From SAR324 cluster bacterium (GTDB taxonomy: Bacteria > SAR324 > XYD2-FULL-50-16), in the NCBI GenBank assembly GCA_028282885.1, contig JANQGX010000075.1:124001-188000 (forward strand): a DNA stretch of 64,000 nt. The letters are read 5' to 3'. Positions 1-7,529 of the stretch are shown one piece after another (the first letter of the stretch is position 1; each line of letters opens with the position of its first letter). The notes under the pieces are model-generated. The model worked only from the letters and a program-made list of their open reading frames with translations, was not told the origin of the DNA and did no database searches. A program made the position numbers and the translations under genes.

Positions 1-351
1 ACCGGCCGCTTTAACGGACAACATATACAGAGGAAGAGCGGGTGTCGGCAATGTGCCGGCTACCAACACATCAAATCCCGCCTTTCTGATGCCACTAATC
101 GCGGCGTTGTTGAACGAACCCTCTTTATCCCTGGGATCCCAGCCGATGACGATTGAACGTTCATCTTTACCAAAATCTGCCATACTCAACTGGGTTGCGA
201 AAGCATAAGTATACCTTTCAAAGAACTTTGGAGTCAGGTAGCCGGTTTTCAAAAAGAATTCAACAGGATTAGCATCCTTCAGATCGTTGTTACCTGCTAT
301 TCTTCCGCGAATACCGTCTGTTCCCTGGACCTTTTCGGGAAATCTTGCCAT
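1..351 (-). CDS. phosphoglucomutase/phosphomannomutase family protein, N-terminal part (cut by window edge)
   Basis: A 117-codon open frame on the minus strand begins at an ATG (351-349) and runs off the left edge without a stop. The N-terminus carries GTDGIRGR at residues 10-17, the start signature of the alpha-D-phosphohexomutase superfamily (GlmM, ManB, PgcA). It is followed by an IGWDPRDKEG stretch and by an ...AGTLPTPALP segment, both normal in domain 1 of that family. These enzymes move phosphate between C6 and C1 of a hexose or hexosamine through a phosphoserine. The catalytic-serine loop lies outside the window, so the substrate cannot be assigned. The ribosome-binding site is weak. 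Confidence 0.85.
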   Translation of the reverse strand, partial: MARFPEKVQGTDGIRGRIAGNNDLKDANPVEFFLKTGYLTPKFFERYTYAFATQLSMADFGKDERSIVIGWDPRDKEGSFNNAAISGIRKAGFDVLVAGTLPTPALPLYMLSVKAAG

Positions 352-776
352 GGTTGCCTGGATTATTAAAGATTCGTGTAATCAGTGAATAGTATTGTAA
401 GTGATCCTGCTACCGGAGATACTCTGATCTTCGTACTCTCCCGGTATCTTAGCAGGATTGTAGAAAGTGAAAGGGTTTTCGTAAAGAAATTGTTCCCAAA
501 TCCGATGTATTGAAGACTGGGATCACTAATCATTTATGTTGATTGATTATTCGGGCGGTTTTAAGTATGTCGGCTTGTCAAAATTTGGGCAAAACAAAAC
601 ACATATCAATGTCTCAAAGCATAATTTAATGATAATTACGCACCAGTGTAGACGAAGTTTCTCCAAGACTTGCCACTATCATATCAGGACTGTGGTTGAG
701 TTGGAGGACAGAAAAAGTTTACAAAACCATGTGAAAACCTCATTTAATCAATAAACTTTTACGAGTTAAACGCAAT
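352..776. other. intergenic region between divergent phosphohexomutase and trpS
   Basis: 425 bases separate two divergently transcribed genes, so promoters for both must lie here. I see no convincing sigma-70 pair, RNA gene or T-box. A 72-codon open frame (536-754) has low-complexity, unremarkable composition and is not called. Confidence 0.5.
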
Positions 777-1775
777 ATGACTGTTCGAAAAATAGCCCTG
801 ACCGGCATAAAGTCTTCCGGGAGTCCCCACATCGGTAATTACCTGGGAGCGATCAAACCGGCTCTTGAGTTGACGAAAGATCATGAGGCCCGTTACTTCA
901 TTGCAGACCACCATGCCTTGACAACTGTCCGGGATAAAAAATTAATGAAGGAGCAGATCTACGATCTGGCTGCAACATGGCTGGCAGCGGGACTGAATCC
1001 GGATGAGGTCATCTTCTATCGTCAATCGGACATTCCCGAGGTATTCGAACTAACATGGATTCTCTCCTGTTTGACTCCTAAAGGTCTGTTAAACCGAGCT
1101 CATTCTTACAAGGATTCCGTCGATAAAAATGCAGAAAGAGGCAAAGACGCCGACGAGGGAATCAATTGCGGCTTGTACTATTACCCCATCCTCATGGCTG
1201 CAGATATTCTCGCCTTTAATACGAATGTTGTACCAGTAGGGCAGGATCAGAAACAGCACATTGAGATCACCCGTGATATCGCTCAGGCATTTAACCTGGC
1301 CTACGGAGATACATTGACGATACCGGAAGCGCTGATTCGTGAAGAAGTAAAGACCATTCCGGGGAATGACGGGCGCAAGATGAGTAAGAGCTACAATAAT
1401 GTGATTCCTCTTTATGCTCCCAGGAAAACACTGCAAAAGTCGATTAGCCAAATTGTGACCGACTCAAAAGGTGTTGATGAGCCCAAGGATCCTGATAATT
1501 GCAATCTTTTCACAATTTATTCTCATTTCGCCACGCCTAAAGAGGTAGAAGACAAACGTGAGAAATATCTGGCGGGTGGATTGGGATATGGAGATTTGAA
1601 GAAGGAGTTGTTTGAATTGATCGACAGTATTGTAACGGATGGTCGAGAGCAGTATGATGCTTATATGGCGAACAGAGAGCGAATCGATTGGATTCTGGAA
1701 GAGGGTGCGGAAAAAGCCAGATCGATAGCCGGTCCCTTGCTGCAGAAAGTTCGGCATGCAGTAGGGGTTCAGTAA
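777..1775 (+). CDS. trpS: tryptophanyl-tRNA synthetase
   Basis: This class Ic aminoacyl-tRNA synthetase charges tRNA-Trp with tryptophan using ATP in the cytoplasm. The 332-residue length is normal for bacterial TrpRS. The HIGH-type signature appears as PHIGN at residues 17-21 inside GIKSSGSPHIGNYLGA, and the KMSKS loop is exact at residues 201-205. The DQKQHIE segment, typical of the tryptophan pocket region, follows the VPVGQ motif. The ATG at 777 gives an N-terminus matching the family. No T-box leader was found upstream. Confidence 0.97.
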   Translation: MTVRKIALTGIKSSGSPHIGNYLGAIKPALELTKDHEARYFIADHHALTTVRDKKLMKEQIYDLAATWLAAGLNPDEVIFYRQSDIPEVFELTWILSCLTPKGLLNRAHSYKDSVDKNAERGKDADEGINCGLYYYPILMAADILAFNTNVVPVGQDQKQHIEITRDIAQAFNLAYGDTLTIPEALIREEVKTIPGNDGRKMSKSYNNVIPLYAPRKTLQKSISQIVTDSKGVDEPKDPDNCNLFTIYSHFATPKEVEDKREKYLAGGLGYGDLKKELFELIDSIVTDGREQYDAYMANRERIDWILEEGAEKARSIAGPLLQKVRHAVGVQ

Positions 1776-1863
1776 AGTAACTTGATACAGACCACCAGCT
1801 ATTCTCAAACGCCTGGTTGTCAGGTGGGATCTGCAGATTAGAGATCACATATTCGGAGGTATC

Positions 1864-2226
1864 ATGGGTGAGTTGATTAAAAAGAAAGGAAGAAGGCTTC
1901 GCGGAGCTGAACTGGTTGTCACCGGTGGTGCCACCATGTTCCTTTCCAATATTGTCGGCTGGTTGGCTCCGGCCGCTTTGTGCGTATATGGAATCTACCG
2001 GCTAATTTTAAAGAAAAGCTACAAAGACGGAATGATTTCCCTGGCTGCTGGAATTCTCCTTTTGACACTGTTGCGGGGGCCGTTGGATGTATTTCTGACG
2101 GTGTCCATGGCTGCAGGTGGACTATTGCTCGGCCTGGGAGCTGTAATGATGATTCTGCCCAGCAGCAAGAAAGATGAAGTTGAAATCCGCCCCGACAAAG
2201 TTGAGACTTACAATGATGAAGATTGA
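1864..2226 (+). CDS. small integral membrane protein of unknown function
   Basis: A 120-residue protein with a good Shine-Dalgarno (CGGAGG at 1854-1859) five bases before the ATG. After a basic N-terminus (KKKGRRLRG) there are about three hydrophobic segments at roughly residues 23-46, 56-74 and 77-97. It ends in a charged acidic tail (DEVEIRPDKVETYNDED). I do not recognise a family. Its 3' end overlaps the start of gmhA, so the two are probably translationally coupled. That could mean an envelope role, but this is inference. Confidence 0.7.
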   Translation: MGELIKKKGRRLRGAELVVTGGATMFLSNIVGWLAPAALCVYGIYRLILKKSYKDGMISLAAGILLLTLLRGPLDVFLTVSMAAGGLLLGLGAVMMILPSSKKDEVEIRPDKVETYNDED

Positions 2227-2803
2227 TAGCCAATCCATTATTCAGGCGTCATTTGATACAGCCTTTTCTGTATTACAAGAATTTCTCGCCAATGAAAAGA
2301 ATCTAAAAGCTGTTGATCAGTTTGCCCAGCATATTGCTGAAACCCTGGAGAAAGGAGGGAAAGCTATCAGTTGCGGTAACGGTGGTAGTATGTGTGATGC
2401 CATGCATTTCGCTGAAGAGTTGACCGGACGGTTTCGATCCGACAGGAAATCGCTGGCCGCTATTGCCATCGCCGATCCTTCCCATATCACCTGCACGGCA
2501 AACGATTACGGATTTGACTCTGTTTTTTCCAGGTATGTCGAAGGTGTCGGTAAGGCAGGAGATCTGCTGCTGGGGCTTTCCACCTCAGGTAATTCGGAAA
2601 ACATTATCAAGGCAGTCGAATCGGCAAAGGCAGAAGGAATTTATACCGTTGGCTTGTTGGGCAAATCGGGCGGTAAGCTGAAAGATATGGTGGATCTCGC
2701 CATCGTAGTACCGGCTGACACCAGTGATCGAATTCAGGAAATCCATATTAAGATTATCCATATTGTCATTGAAACTGTCGAAAAGCTAATGGGTCTGGCC
2801 TGA
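2213..2803 (+). CDS. gmhA: D-sedoheptulose 7-phosphate isomerase
   Basis: A SIS-domain isomerase that converts sedoheptulose 7-phosphate to D-glycero-D-manno-heptose 7-phosphate, the first step of ADP-heptose synthesis for LPS inner core. Diagnostic segments are ISCGNGGSMCDAMHFAEELT, SRYVEGVGKAGDLLLGLSTSGNSEN and the C-terminal DRIQEIHIKIIHIVIE, all closely like Escherichia coli GmhA. One difference is Met where E. coli has His in GNGGSHCDAMHF. The frame is open from 2174, but family length (about 195 residues) favours the tandem ATGs at 2213/2216. These overlap the upstream membrane protein gene by 14 or 11 bases. Confidence 0.93.
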   Translation: MMKIDSQSIIQASFDTAFSVLQEFLANEKNLKAVDQFAQHIAETLEKGGKAISCGNGGSMCDAMHFAEELTGRFRSDRKSLAAIAIADPSHITCTANDYGFDSVFSRYVEGVGKAGDLLLGLSTSGNSENIIKAVESAKAEGIYTVGLLGKSGGKLKDMVDLAIVVPADTSDRIQEIHIKIIHIVIETVEKLMGLA

Positions 2804-3168
2804 TACTTCTTCAGCTACCCCTCTAATTAAGTTCTCCCCGCATAAGAAATCTCTCGACTCGCATTCTACATAGCGGTATCAATCTGCAAGTACCGCTTTT
2901 CCTCTTTTTGAATGGAGATGATTTAAAAATGACGGGCTTGTATCCGTACAAGGGTTTGTCATTGGTTATCTACTTCATTATAGCCTGCAATAAGACCACC
3001 AGCTTCTATTCAATGAAGTTCGGCACTATTAAAACCCGGCAATCTTCTTCCGAATATTGGTAAATAAGACTCGTGCTGATCGAAAGATGTCATTGCCCGT
3101 CAAGGGGTTTCTGTGGAGGGATTGACGCAAAACCTGTGAAGTTAAAGTGGTCTAAATTTAAAAAGATA

Positions 3169-3197
3169 TTTACTTTCCCTTGGATCTTTTTTATAAT
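3169..3197 (+). promoter_or_regulatory. probable sigma-70-type promoter for the PEPCK-like gene
   Basis: A perfect TATAAT -10 element at 3192-3197 lies 17 bases after a weak -35-like TTTACT (3169-3174) in an A/T-rich stretch. It would start transcription about 155 bases before the ATG at 3358. The -35 match is poor, so activator dependence is possible. Confidence 0.4.
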
Positions 3198-3229
3198 AAG
3201 TGCATCTTTTATCTTTTTATGTCAGAAAG

Positions 3230-3310
3230 ATGGAAGAGGCAGTGTGCTGTAAGTGCGGTAAAAAATGCAAAAACGGTTTTCCCGCAGTCCTAATTATATC
3301 ACACCAATGA
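3230..3310 (+). CDS. possible 26-residue Cys-rich small protein
   Basis: A short ATG frame encodes MEEAVCCKCGKKCKNG followed by a hydrophobic end (FPAVLIISHQ) and TGA. Four cysteines in nine residues (CCKCGKKC) resemble half a zinc or iron-sulfur knuckle. It sits between the promoter-like element and the PEPCK-like gene, so it would be on the same transcript. The ribosome-binding site is weak (AGAAAG). It may be a chance frame. Confidence 0.2.
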   Translation: MEEAVCCKCGKKCKNGFPAVLIISHQ

Positions 3311-3357
3311 TGTTGCTTTAAATTCATTTAGTCTCACTTCAATTGCAGGAGTTTTTC

Positions 3358-4998
3358 ATGGCGGAAAAAACGTACGGATTGGAACATCTCGAATTTTCAG
3401 GATTTGGCAAGATATACAGGAATTTGACTGTCCAGGAGTTAGTGGAGCATGAGTATAAAAACGGGGAAGCCAGATTCGGCCCCCATGGTGCGGTGATGGT
3501 AAACACCGCGAAGTACCCGGATCGAAAGCCTGAAATCAAGTACTATGTTGATGAACCGGAAACCACTGAAAACATGTGGTGGGGATCAGGTAACAAGAAG
3601 ATCACCCCCGAACTGTTTGACAGGTTGAAAGCCAGGGTTCTGACCTATTTGTCAAATGACAAATTGTACGTCAATGATGTCTTCTGCGGTTCCGATGAGA
3701 GACATCGCGTTCCTTTCAGACTGGTCTCAAAGAAAGCATGGCACGCTCATTTCTTTCACAATCTGTTCCTGGGACCGACAGAAGAGGATCTTGAAAACTT
3801 TCAACCCGAGTTTACCATACTCAATGCCTGCGGTTATGAAGAACATGAACATGATAAAATGGGTATCACCGACAAGGCTTTTGTCCTTGTCAACCTTGAT
3901 GCCAAAATTGTTCTGATCGGAGGAACCGAAAGTAGTGACGAAATCAAAAAGATTGTTTTCAGTATCATGAACTATCTGCTTCCGCTGAAAGGGGTGTTGA
4001 CCCTGCATGGTGCAGCTAACATCGGCAAAGAGAACGATGTAACTCTCTTTCTCGGTTGTGAATCCTCCGGAAAAACCACCCTCTCCAACGATCCCAATAA
4101 GCGTAGTTGGCACAGGCGATTGATCGGTGATGACACCCATGCCTGGACCGATGATGGCATTATGAACCTGGAAAACGGTTGCTATGCCAAATGCCTGAAC
4201 CTGGATAGTGATTTGGAGCCGGATATTTATCGCGCGATCCGATTCGGGGCGATTCTGGAAAATGTGGTCTATGATGAGAAAAGAGTCGTGGATTACTCCG
4301 ATTCCAGCAGAACCGAAAACACCCGGGTTACCTATTCCCAGAGTTTTATACACAATTCGGTAATTCCCGGTTTGGGCGGTCATCCGGAAACGGTTATCAT
4401 TCTTGCCAGAGATTATTACGGGGTTTTACCACCTGTTGCCAAATTGACGCCGGATCAGGCCGTCTACTATTTTCTGTCCGGATATTCAAGCAAAGCAGTA
4501 ACGACCGATGGTAAGACGGAAATTGTTCCCGATTTTTCCTTCTGTTTCGGCTCCTCTTTCTTAACCCTGAGGCCAAATATTTATGCGGAACTCCTGGCTC
4601 AGAAAATCGAGCGTCATGGCGTCAATTCCTTCCTGGTCAGTACCGGATGGACAGGCGGTTCATATGGTGAAGGAAAACAGATTCCTCTTTCTGAAACCCG
4701 CAGAATAATTGATGCCATTCTGGATGGCTCCATTAACAACAGCGTCTTTGTCAAAGATCCTGTTTTCGGAGTTGAAGTTCCCAAGCAATTGACCGGGGTC
4801 GATGCTACTATCCTCAATCCGCAGGATACCTGGTCCGACAAAAATGCGTTTGAAAAGACGCGTAAAAATCTAGCGGGGATGTTCGTCGACAATTTTGAGA
4901 AGTACGCAAAAGACGGACCGGAAACCGGCGACATTGTCGCTACTAAGTATCTCTATAATGAATATAACAAGCTTTCAGCCGCAGGACCTCACGTCTGA
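3358..4998 (+). CDS. divergent ATP-type phosphoenolpyruvate carboxykinase paralogue
   Basis: 546 residues, the normal length for ATP-dependent PEPCK, with the fold preserved end to end: MWWGSGNKK, SRTENTRVTYSQSFI, GHPETVIILARDYYGVLPPVAKL, YFLSGYSSKA, VSTGWTGGSYGEGK. Known family members interconvert oxaloacetate plus ATP with PEP, CO2 and ADP. Key loops differ from the canonical enzyme. The kinase-1a loop is GCESSGKTTLS (233-243) instead of GLSGTGKTTLS. The kinase-2 metal motif is GDDTHAW (257-263) instead of GDDEHGW. The substrate loop TGRSPKD is replaced by YPDRKPE around residue 56. Lys and the GDD aspartates remain, so activity is possible but specificity may have shifted. The ATG at 3358 is chosen for CAGGAG six bases upstream; the open frame to 3343 uses TTG. 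Confidence 0.88.
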   Translation: MAEKTYGLEHLEFSGFGKIYRNLTVQELVEHEYKNGEARFGPHGAVMVNTAKYPDRKPEIKYYVDEPETTENMWWGSGNKKITPELFDRLKARVLTYLSNDKLYVNDVFCGSDERHRVPFRLVSKKAWHAHFFHNLFLGPTEEDLENFQPEFTILNACGYEEHEHDKMGITDKAFVLVNLDAKIVLIGGTESSDEIKKIVFSIMNYLLPLKGVLTLHGAANIGKENDVTLFLGCESSGKTTLSNDPNKRSWHRRLIGDDTHAWTDDGIMNLENGCYAKCLNLDSDLEPDIYRAIRFGAILENVVYDEKRVVDYSDSSRTENTRVTYSQSFIHNSVIPGLGGHPETVIILARDYYGVLPPVAKLTPDQAVYYFLSGYSSKAVTTDGKTEIVPDFSFCFGSSFLTLRPNIYAELLAQKIERHGVNSFLVSTGWTGGSYGEGKQIPLSETRRIIDAILDGSINNSVFVKDPVFGVEVPKQLTGVDATILNPQDTWSDKNAFEKTRKNLAGMFVDNFEKYAKDGPETGDIVATKYLYNEYNKLSAAGPHV

Positions 4999-5025
4999 AG
5001 GCCTGTTTCCCCCTAACCCGACAGA

Positions 5026-5048
5026 GCGGAGATGACATGGATCTCCGC
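5026..5048 (+). terminator. stem-loop after the PEPCK-like gene
   Basis: Perfect 8-bp arms GCGGAGAT and ATCTCCGC enclose a 7-base loop, 28 bases after the stop codon. There is no U-tract behind it, so it is either a weak or factor-assisted terminator or an mRNA 3' stabiliser. Confidence 0.45.
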
Positions 5049-5226
5049 ATCCCATTTCACGCGCATTCCACCGCTGTTCCTGCCATAATTGCTGTTTACC
5101 CAATTCTAAAATTAGTTTATAAAAGTCAGATATCTTGAGGAAGAAGACCAACATCCCTTTCAGGCAGGAGTTTGATAACTGAAACGATCTTAATAACTTC
5201 CGTTCCCATAAAAAGGAGAGTCGATT

Positions 5227-5901
5227 ATGAAGAGTACGATCCAGTTGTTGTTCTTGTCGTTTGTTTTGCTGTTTTCCTGTTCTGCAACTTTGGCCGCATC
5301 CGGTTTCGGCCCCGACGACACTGTTGGTACCGTGAATGTGAGATCCAACCCGGTTGTGGTTCAGCGTGGTGTTAAATTAATGAATGTGGGCAGTTTTGGT
5401 CTTAAACTGAAGAAAAATGATATTGTCAGAACCAAGCCCGGCGGGCAGGCTCAAATCAATCTCAAAAGTGGAGATAAGGTTTTTGTGGCATCAGCGACGG
5501 AGATTGAACTAAACGAAGATATAATCGGCCAGGAAAAAACAGTGAAAACCAGCATAGTAAAACTGCTTTTTGGAAAAATCAGGGCCAAAATTCAAAAGAC
5601 ACGCAAACAACGCTTCCAGATCAAAACAGCAACAGCCACAATCGGAGTAAAGGGAACCGATTTTATCACAGAGTACGTTCAGAAAAAAACCACAGTTGGA
5701 ACCCTGGACGGTCTGGTCAGTCTCACTGCCAACAATACACGGCAAAGTGTTGATATTCCCGAAGGTAAGATGGCATCGGTTTCCATGTATGGAGAGTTGA
5801 TGCCCCTGGAGGAGTTTGCCGGTGAGTTGATGGAAGGTGTTGAGTTTGCAGGGAAGAAAATGAAAGCAGACGACTTTGCGGGAGAAAAGATAGAGATGTA
5901 G
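5227..5901 (+). CDS. exported FecR-domain protein with C-terminal decapeptide repeats
   Basis: 224 residues with a clear signal peptide (residues 1-24, hydrophobic LLFLSFVLLFSCSATLAA), so it is periplasmic or surface-exposed. Residues 35-175 match the FecR-like fold: a GTV.VRSNPVVVQRG opening, then KLKKNDIVRTKPGGQAQI, and FQIKTATATIGVKGTDF. The last motif is the family hallmark seen in non-siderophore FecR proteins. The C-terminus contains three tandem ten-residue units built on (E/D)FAGxxM. A strong AAGGAG precedes the ATG. It lies between two metabolic genes with no sigma factor or TonB receptor nearby, so a classical iron-signalling role is unlikely. Confidence 0.85.
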   Translation: MKSTIQLLFLSFVLLFSCSATLAASGFGPDDTVGTVNVRSNPVVVQRGVKLMNVGSFGLKLKKNDIVRTKPGGQAQINLKSGDKVFVASATEIELNEDIIGQEKTVKTSIVKLLFGKIRAKIQKTRKQRFQIKTATATIGVKGTDFITEYVQKKTTVGTLDGLVSLTANNTRQSVDIPEGKMASVSMYGELMPLEEFAGELMEGVEFAGKKMKADDFAGEKIEM

Positions 5902-5938
5902 GAGAGGGAGTGTCAACCCATTAACCAAGAGAGTACCA

Positions 5939-7471
5939 ATGATCGTAATACTGGATTTCGGTTCTCAGTACACCCAGCTTATTGCAAGGCGAATTCGGGA
6001 ACAGAATGTCTATTGTGAGATTCACCCCTTTAACATCCCTCCGGATCAGGTTAAAAATATGAACCCGGAAGGGATAATCCTGTCGGGCGGTCCCAGTTCG
6101 GTTCTGGGAGAATCATCACCGTCAGTTGAACCGGAACTGTTTGGTTGGGGTATCCCCGTACTTGGGATCTGTTATGGATTGCAATTAATGGCCAAGCTAC
6201 TCGGGGGTGAAGTAGAGAACTCAAATCAATCGGAATATGGCAGGACAGAGATCTCCATTCAACAGTCAAATCGGTTTTTTGAGTCCGTTGCGACGGATAG
6301 GGATCTGACCGTCTGGATGAGTCACGGGGACCGGGTTAAAAGCATACCCGACGGATTTGAAGTGCTGGCAGTCAGTGAAAACTCCCCGTTTGCTGCGGTC
6401 GCAGACACCGATAAAAGGTTGTACGGAATTCAGTTCCATCCCGAGGTCACTCACACGGACCAGGGCATTCAAATACTTAAGAATTTCGTATTTGGAATCT
6501 GTGGATGCGCTCCAGACTGGAACATGGAGTCCTTTAAGGAATCCAAAATACGGGAGTTGAAAGAGGCGGTTGGTGATGAGGAGGTGCTATGCGCCCTAAG
6601 CGGTGGAGTTGATTCAACCGTTACCGCTGTGCTTTTGCATAAGGCAATTGGTGAAAAACTGACCTGTATTTTTGTGGATAACGGTCTCTTGCGGAAGGAT
6701 GAAGCTTCCAAGGTGATCAACCTCTTCGAAAAGCACTACCAAATCAACCTGGTTCATATAGATGCCGTTGAGATCTTCATGGACAAGCTGAAAGGAGTTT
6801 CAGATCCCGAACAGAAACGAAAAATCATCGGCTATGAGTTCATCAACATTTTTGAACGGGAATCAGGCAAGCTGAAAGGGATTAAATATCTGGCCCAAGG
6901 CACCCTCTATCCGGATGTGATTGAATCGGTTTCCTTCAAGGGGCCATCGGATGTTATCAAAAGTCATCACAATGTTGGCGGGTTGCCGGAAGATATGAAA
7001 ATGGAGTTGGTGGAACCACTTCGGGAGCTGTTTAAAGACGAAGTCAGGGAACTGGGAGTTGCCCTGGGATTGGATGATGAACTGGTATACAGGCATCCCT
7101 TCCCCGGACCGGGGCTTGGTATCCGCATTCTGGGAGAAGTCACCCGTGAAAAGATTGAAGTGCTGCAGGAAGCGGATCATATTGTAATGGAGGAGATTAA
7201 AAAGGCCGGCTTATACAGGAAAGTCTGGCAATCCTTTGCCGTTCTTCTGCCGGTCAAATCGGTGGGTGTTATGGGTGATGCCAGAACATATGACTGGACC
7301 ATAGCCATTCGCTGCGTCAGCTCCAAGGATGCCATGACTGCAGATTGGGTGCATTTGCCTTATGATCTCCTGGGTAAGATCTCCAATCGTATTATCAATG
7401 AAGTCAGAAAAATCAACAGGGTGGTTTACGACATCACTTCCAAACCCCCGGGAACGATTGAGTGGGAATAG
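5939..7471 (+). CDS. guaA: GMP synthase (glutamine-hydrolysing)
   Basis: Converts XMP to GMP with ATP and glutamine in the last step of guanine nucleotide synthesis. 510 residues with the three expected domains. The class I glutaminase has Cys78 in GICYGLQ and His167/Glu169 in FHPEVTHT. The ATP pyrophosphatase has the PPi loop LSGGVDST at 220-227. The C-terminal dimerisation domain includes HPFPGPGLGIRILGE and ends in KPPGTIEWE, the usual terminal motif. The start matches the family (IVILDFGSQYTQLIARR). Confidence 0.98.
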   Translation: MIVILDFGSQYTQLIARRIREQNVYCEIHPFNIPPDQVKNMNPEGIILSGGPSSVLGESSPSVEPELFGWGIPVLGICYGLQLMAKLLGGEVENSNQSEYGRTEISIQQSNRFFESVATDRDLTVWMSHGDRVKSIPDGFEVLAVSENSPFAAVADTDKRLYGIQFHPEVTHTDQGIQILKNFVFGICGCAPDWNMESFKESKIRELKEAVGDEEVLCALSGGVDSTVTAVLLHKAIGEKLTCIFVDNGLLRKDEASKVINLFEKHYQINLVHIDAVEIFMDKLKGVSDPEQKRKIIGYEFINIFERESGKLKGIKYLAQGTLYPDVIESVSFKGPSDVIKSHHNVGGLPEDMKMELVEPLRELFKDEVRELGVALGLDDELVYRHPFPGPGLGIRILGEVTREKIEVLQEADHIVMEEIKKAGLYRKVWQSFAVLLPVKSVGVMGDARTYDWTIAIRCVSSKDAMTADWVHLPYDLLGKISNRIINEVRKINRVVYDITSKPPGTIEWE

Positions 7472-7529
7472 ACCTCCAAAACAAACCGTCGGTATCTCTC
7501 AACAACATTCGAAACCGTTTCTTCAAAAG

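Larger units (their letters stand above)
2804..3357. other. long intergenic region upstream of the first PEPCK gene
   Basis: About 550 bases without a recognised gene. It holds a probable promoter (3169-3197) and a possible 26-codon Cys-rich reading frame (3230-3310), each listed separately. I see no structured RNA or tRNA in the rest. Confidence 0.5.

Noticed and set aside
536..754. 72-codon plus-strand frame between phosphohexomutase and trpS
   Set aside because: No good ribosome-binding site, irregular amino-acid composition, and it lies in a region expected to carry promoters for two divergent genes.
3727..4383. 218-codon minus-strand frame inside the first PEPCK
   Set aside because: Antisense shadow of a clearly conserved gene.
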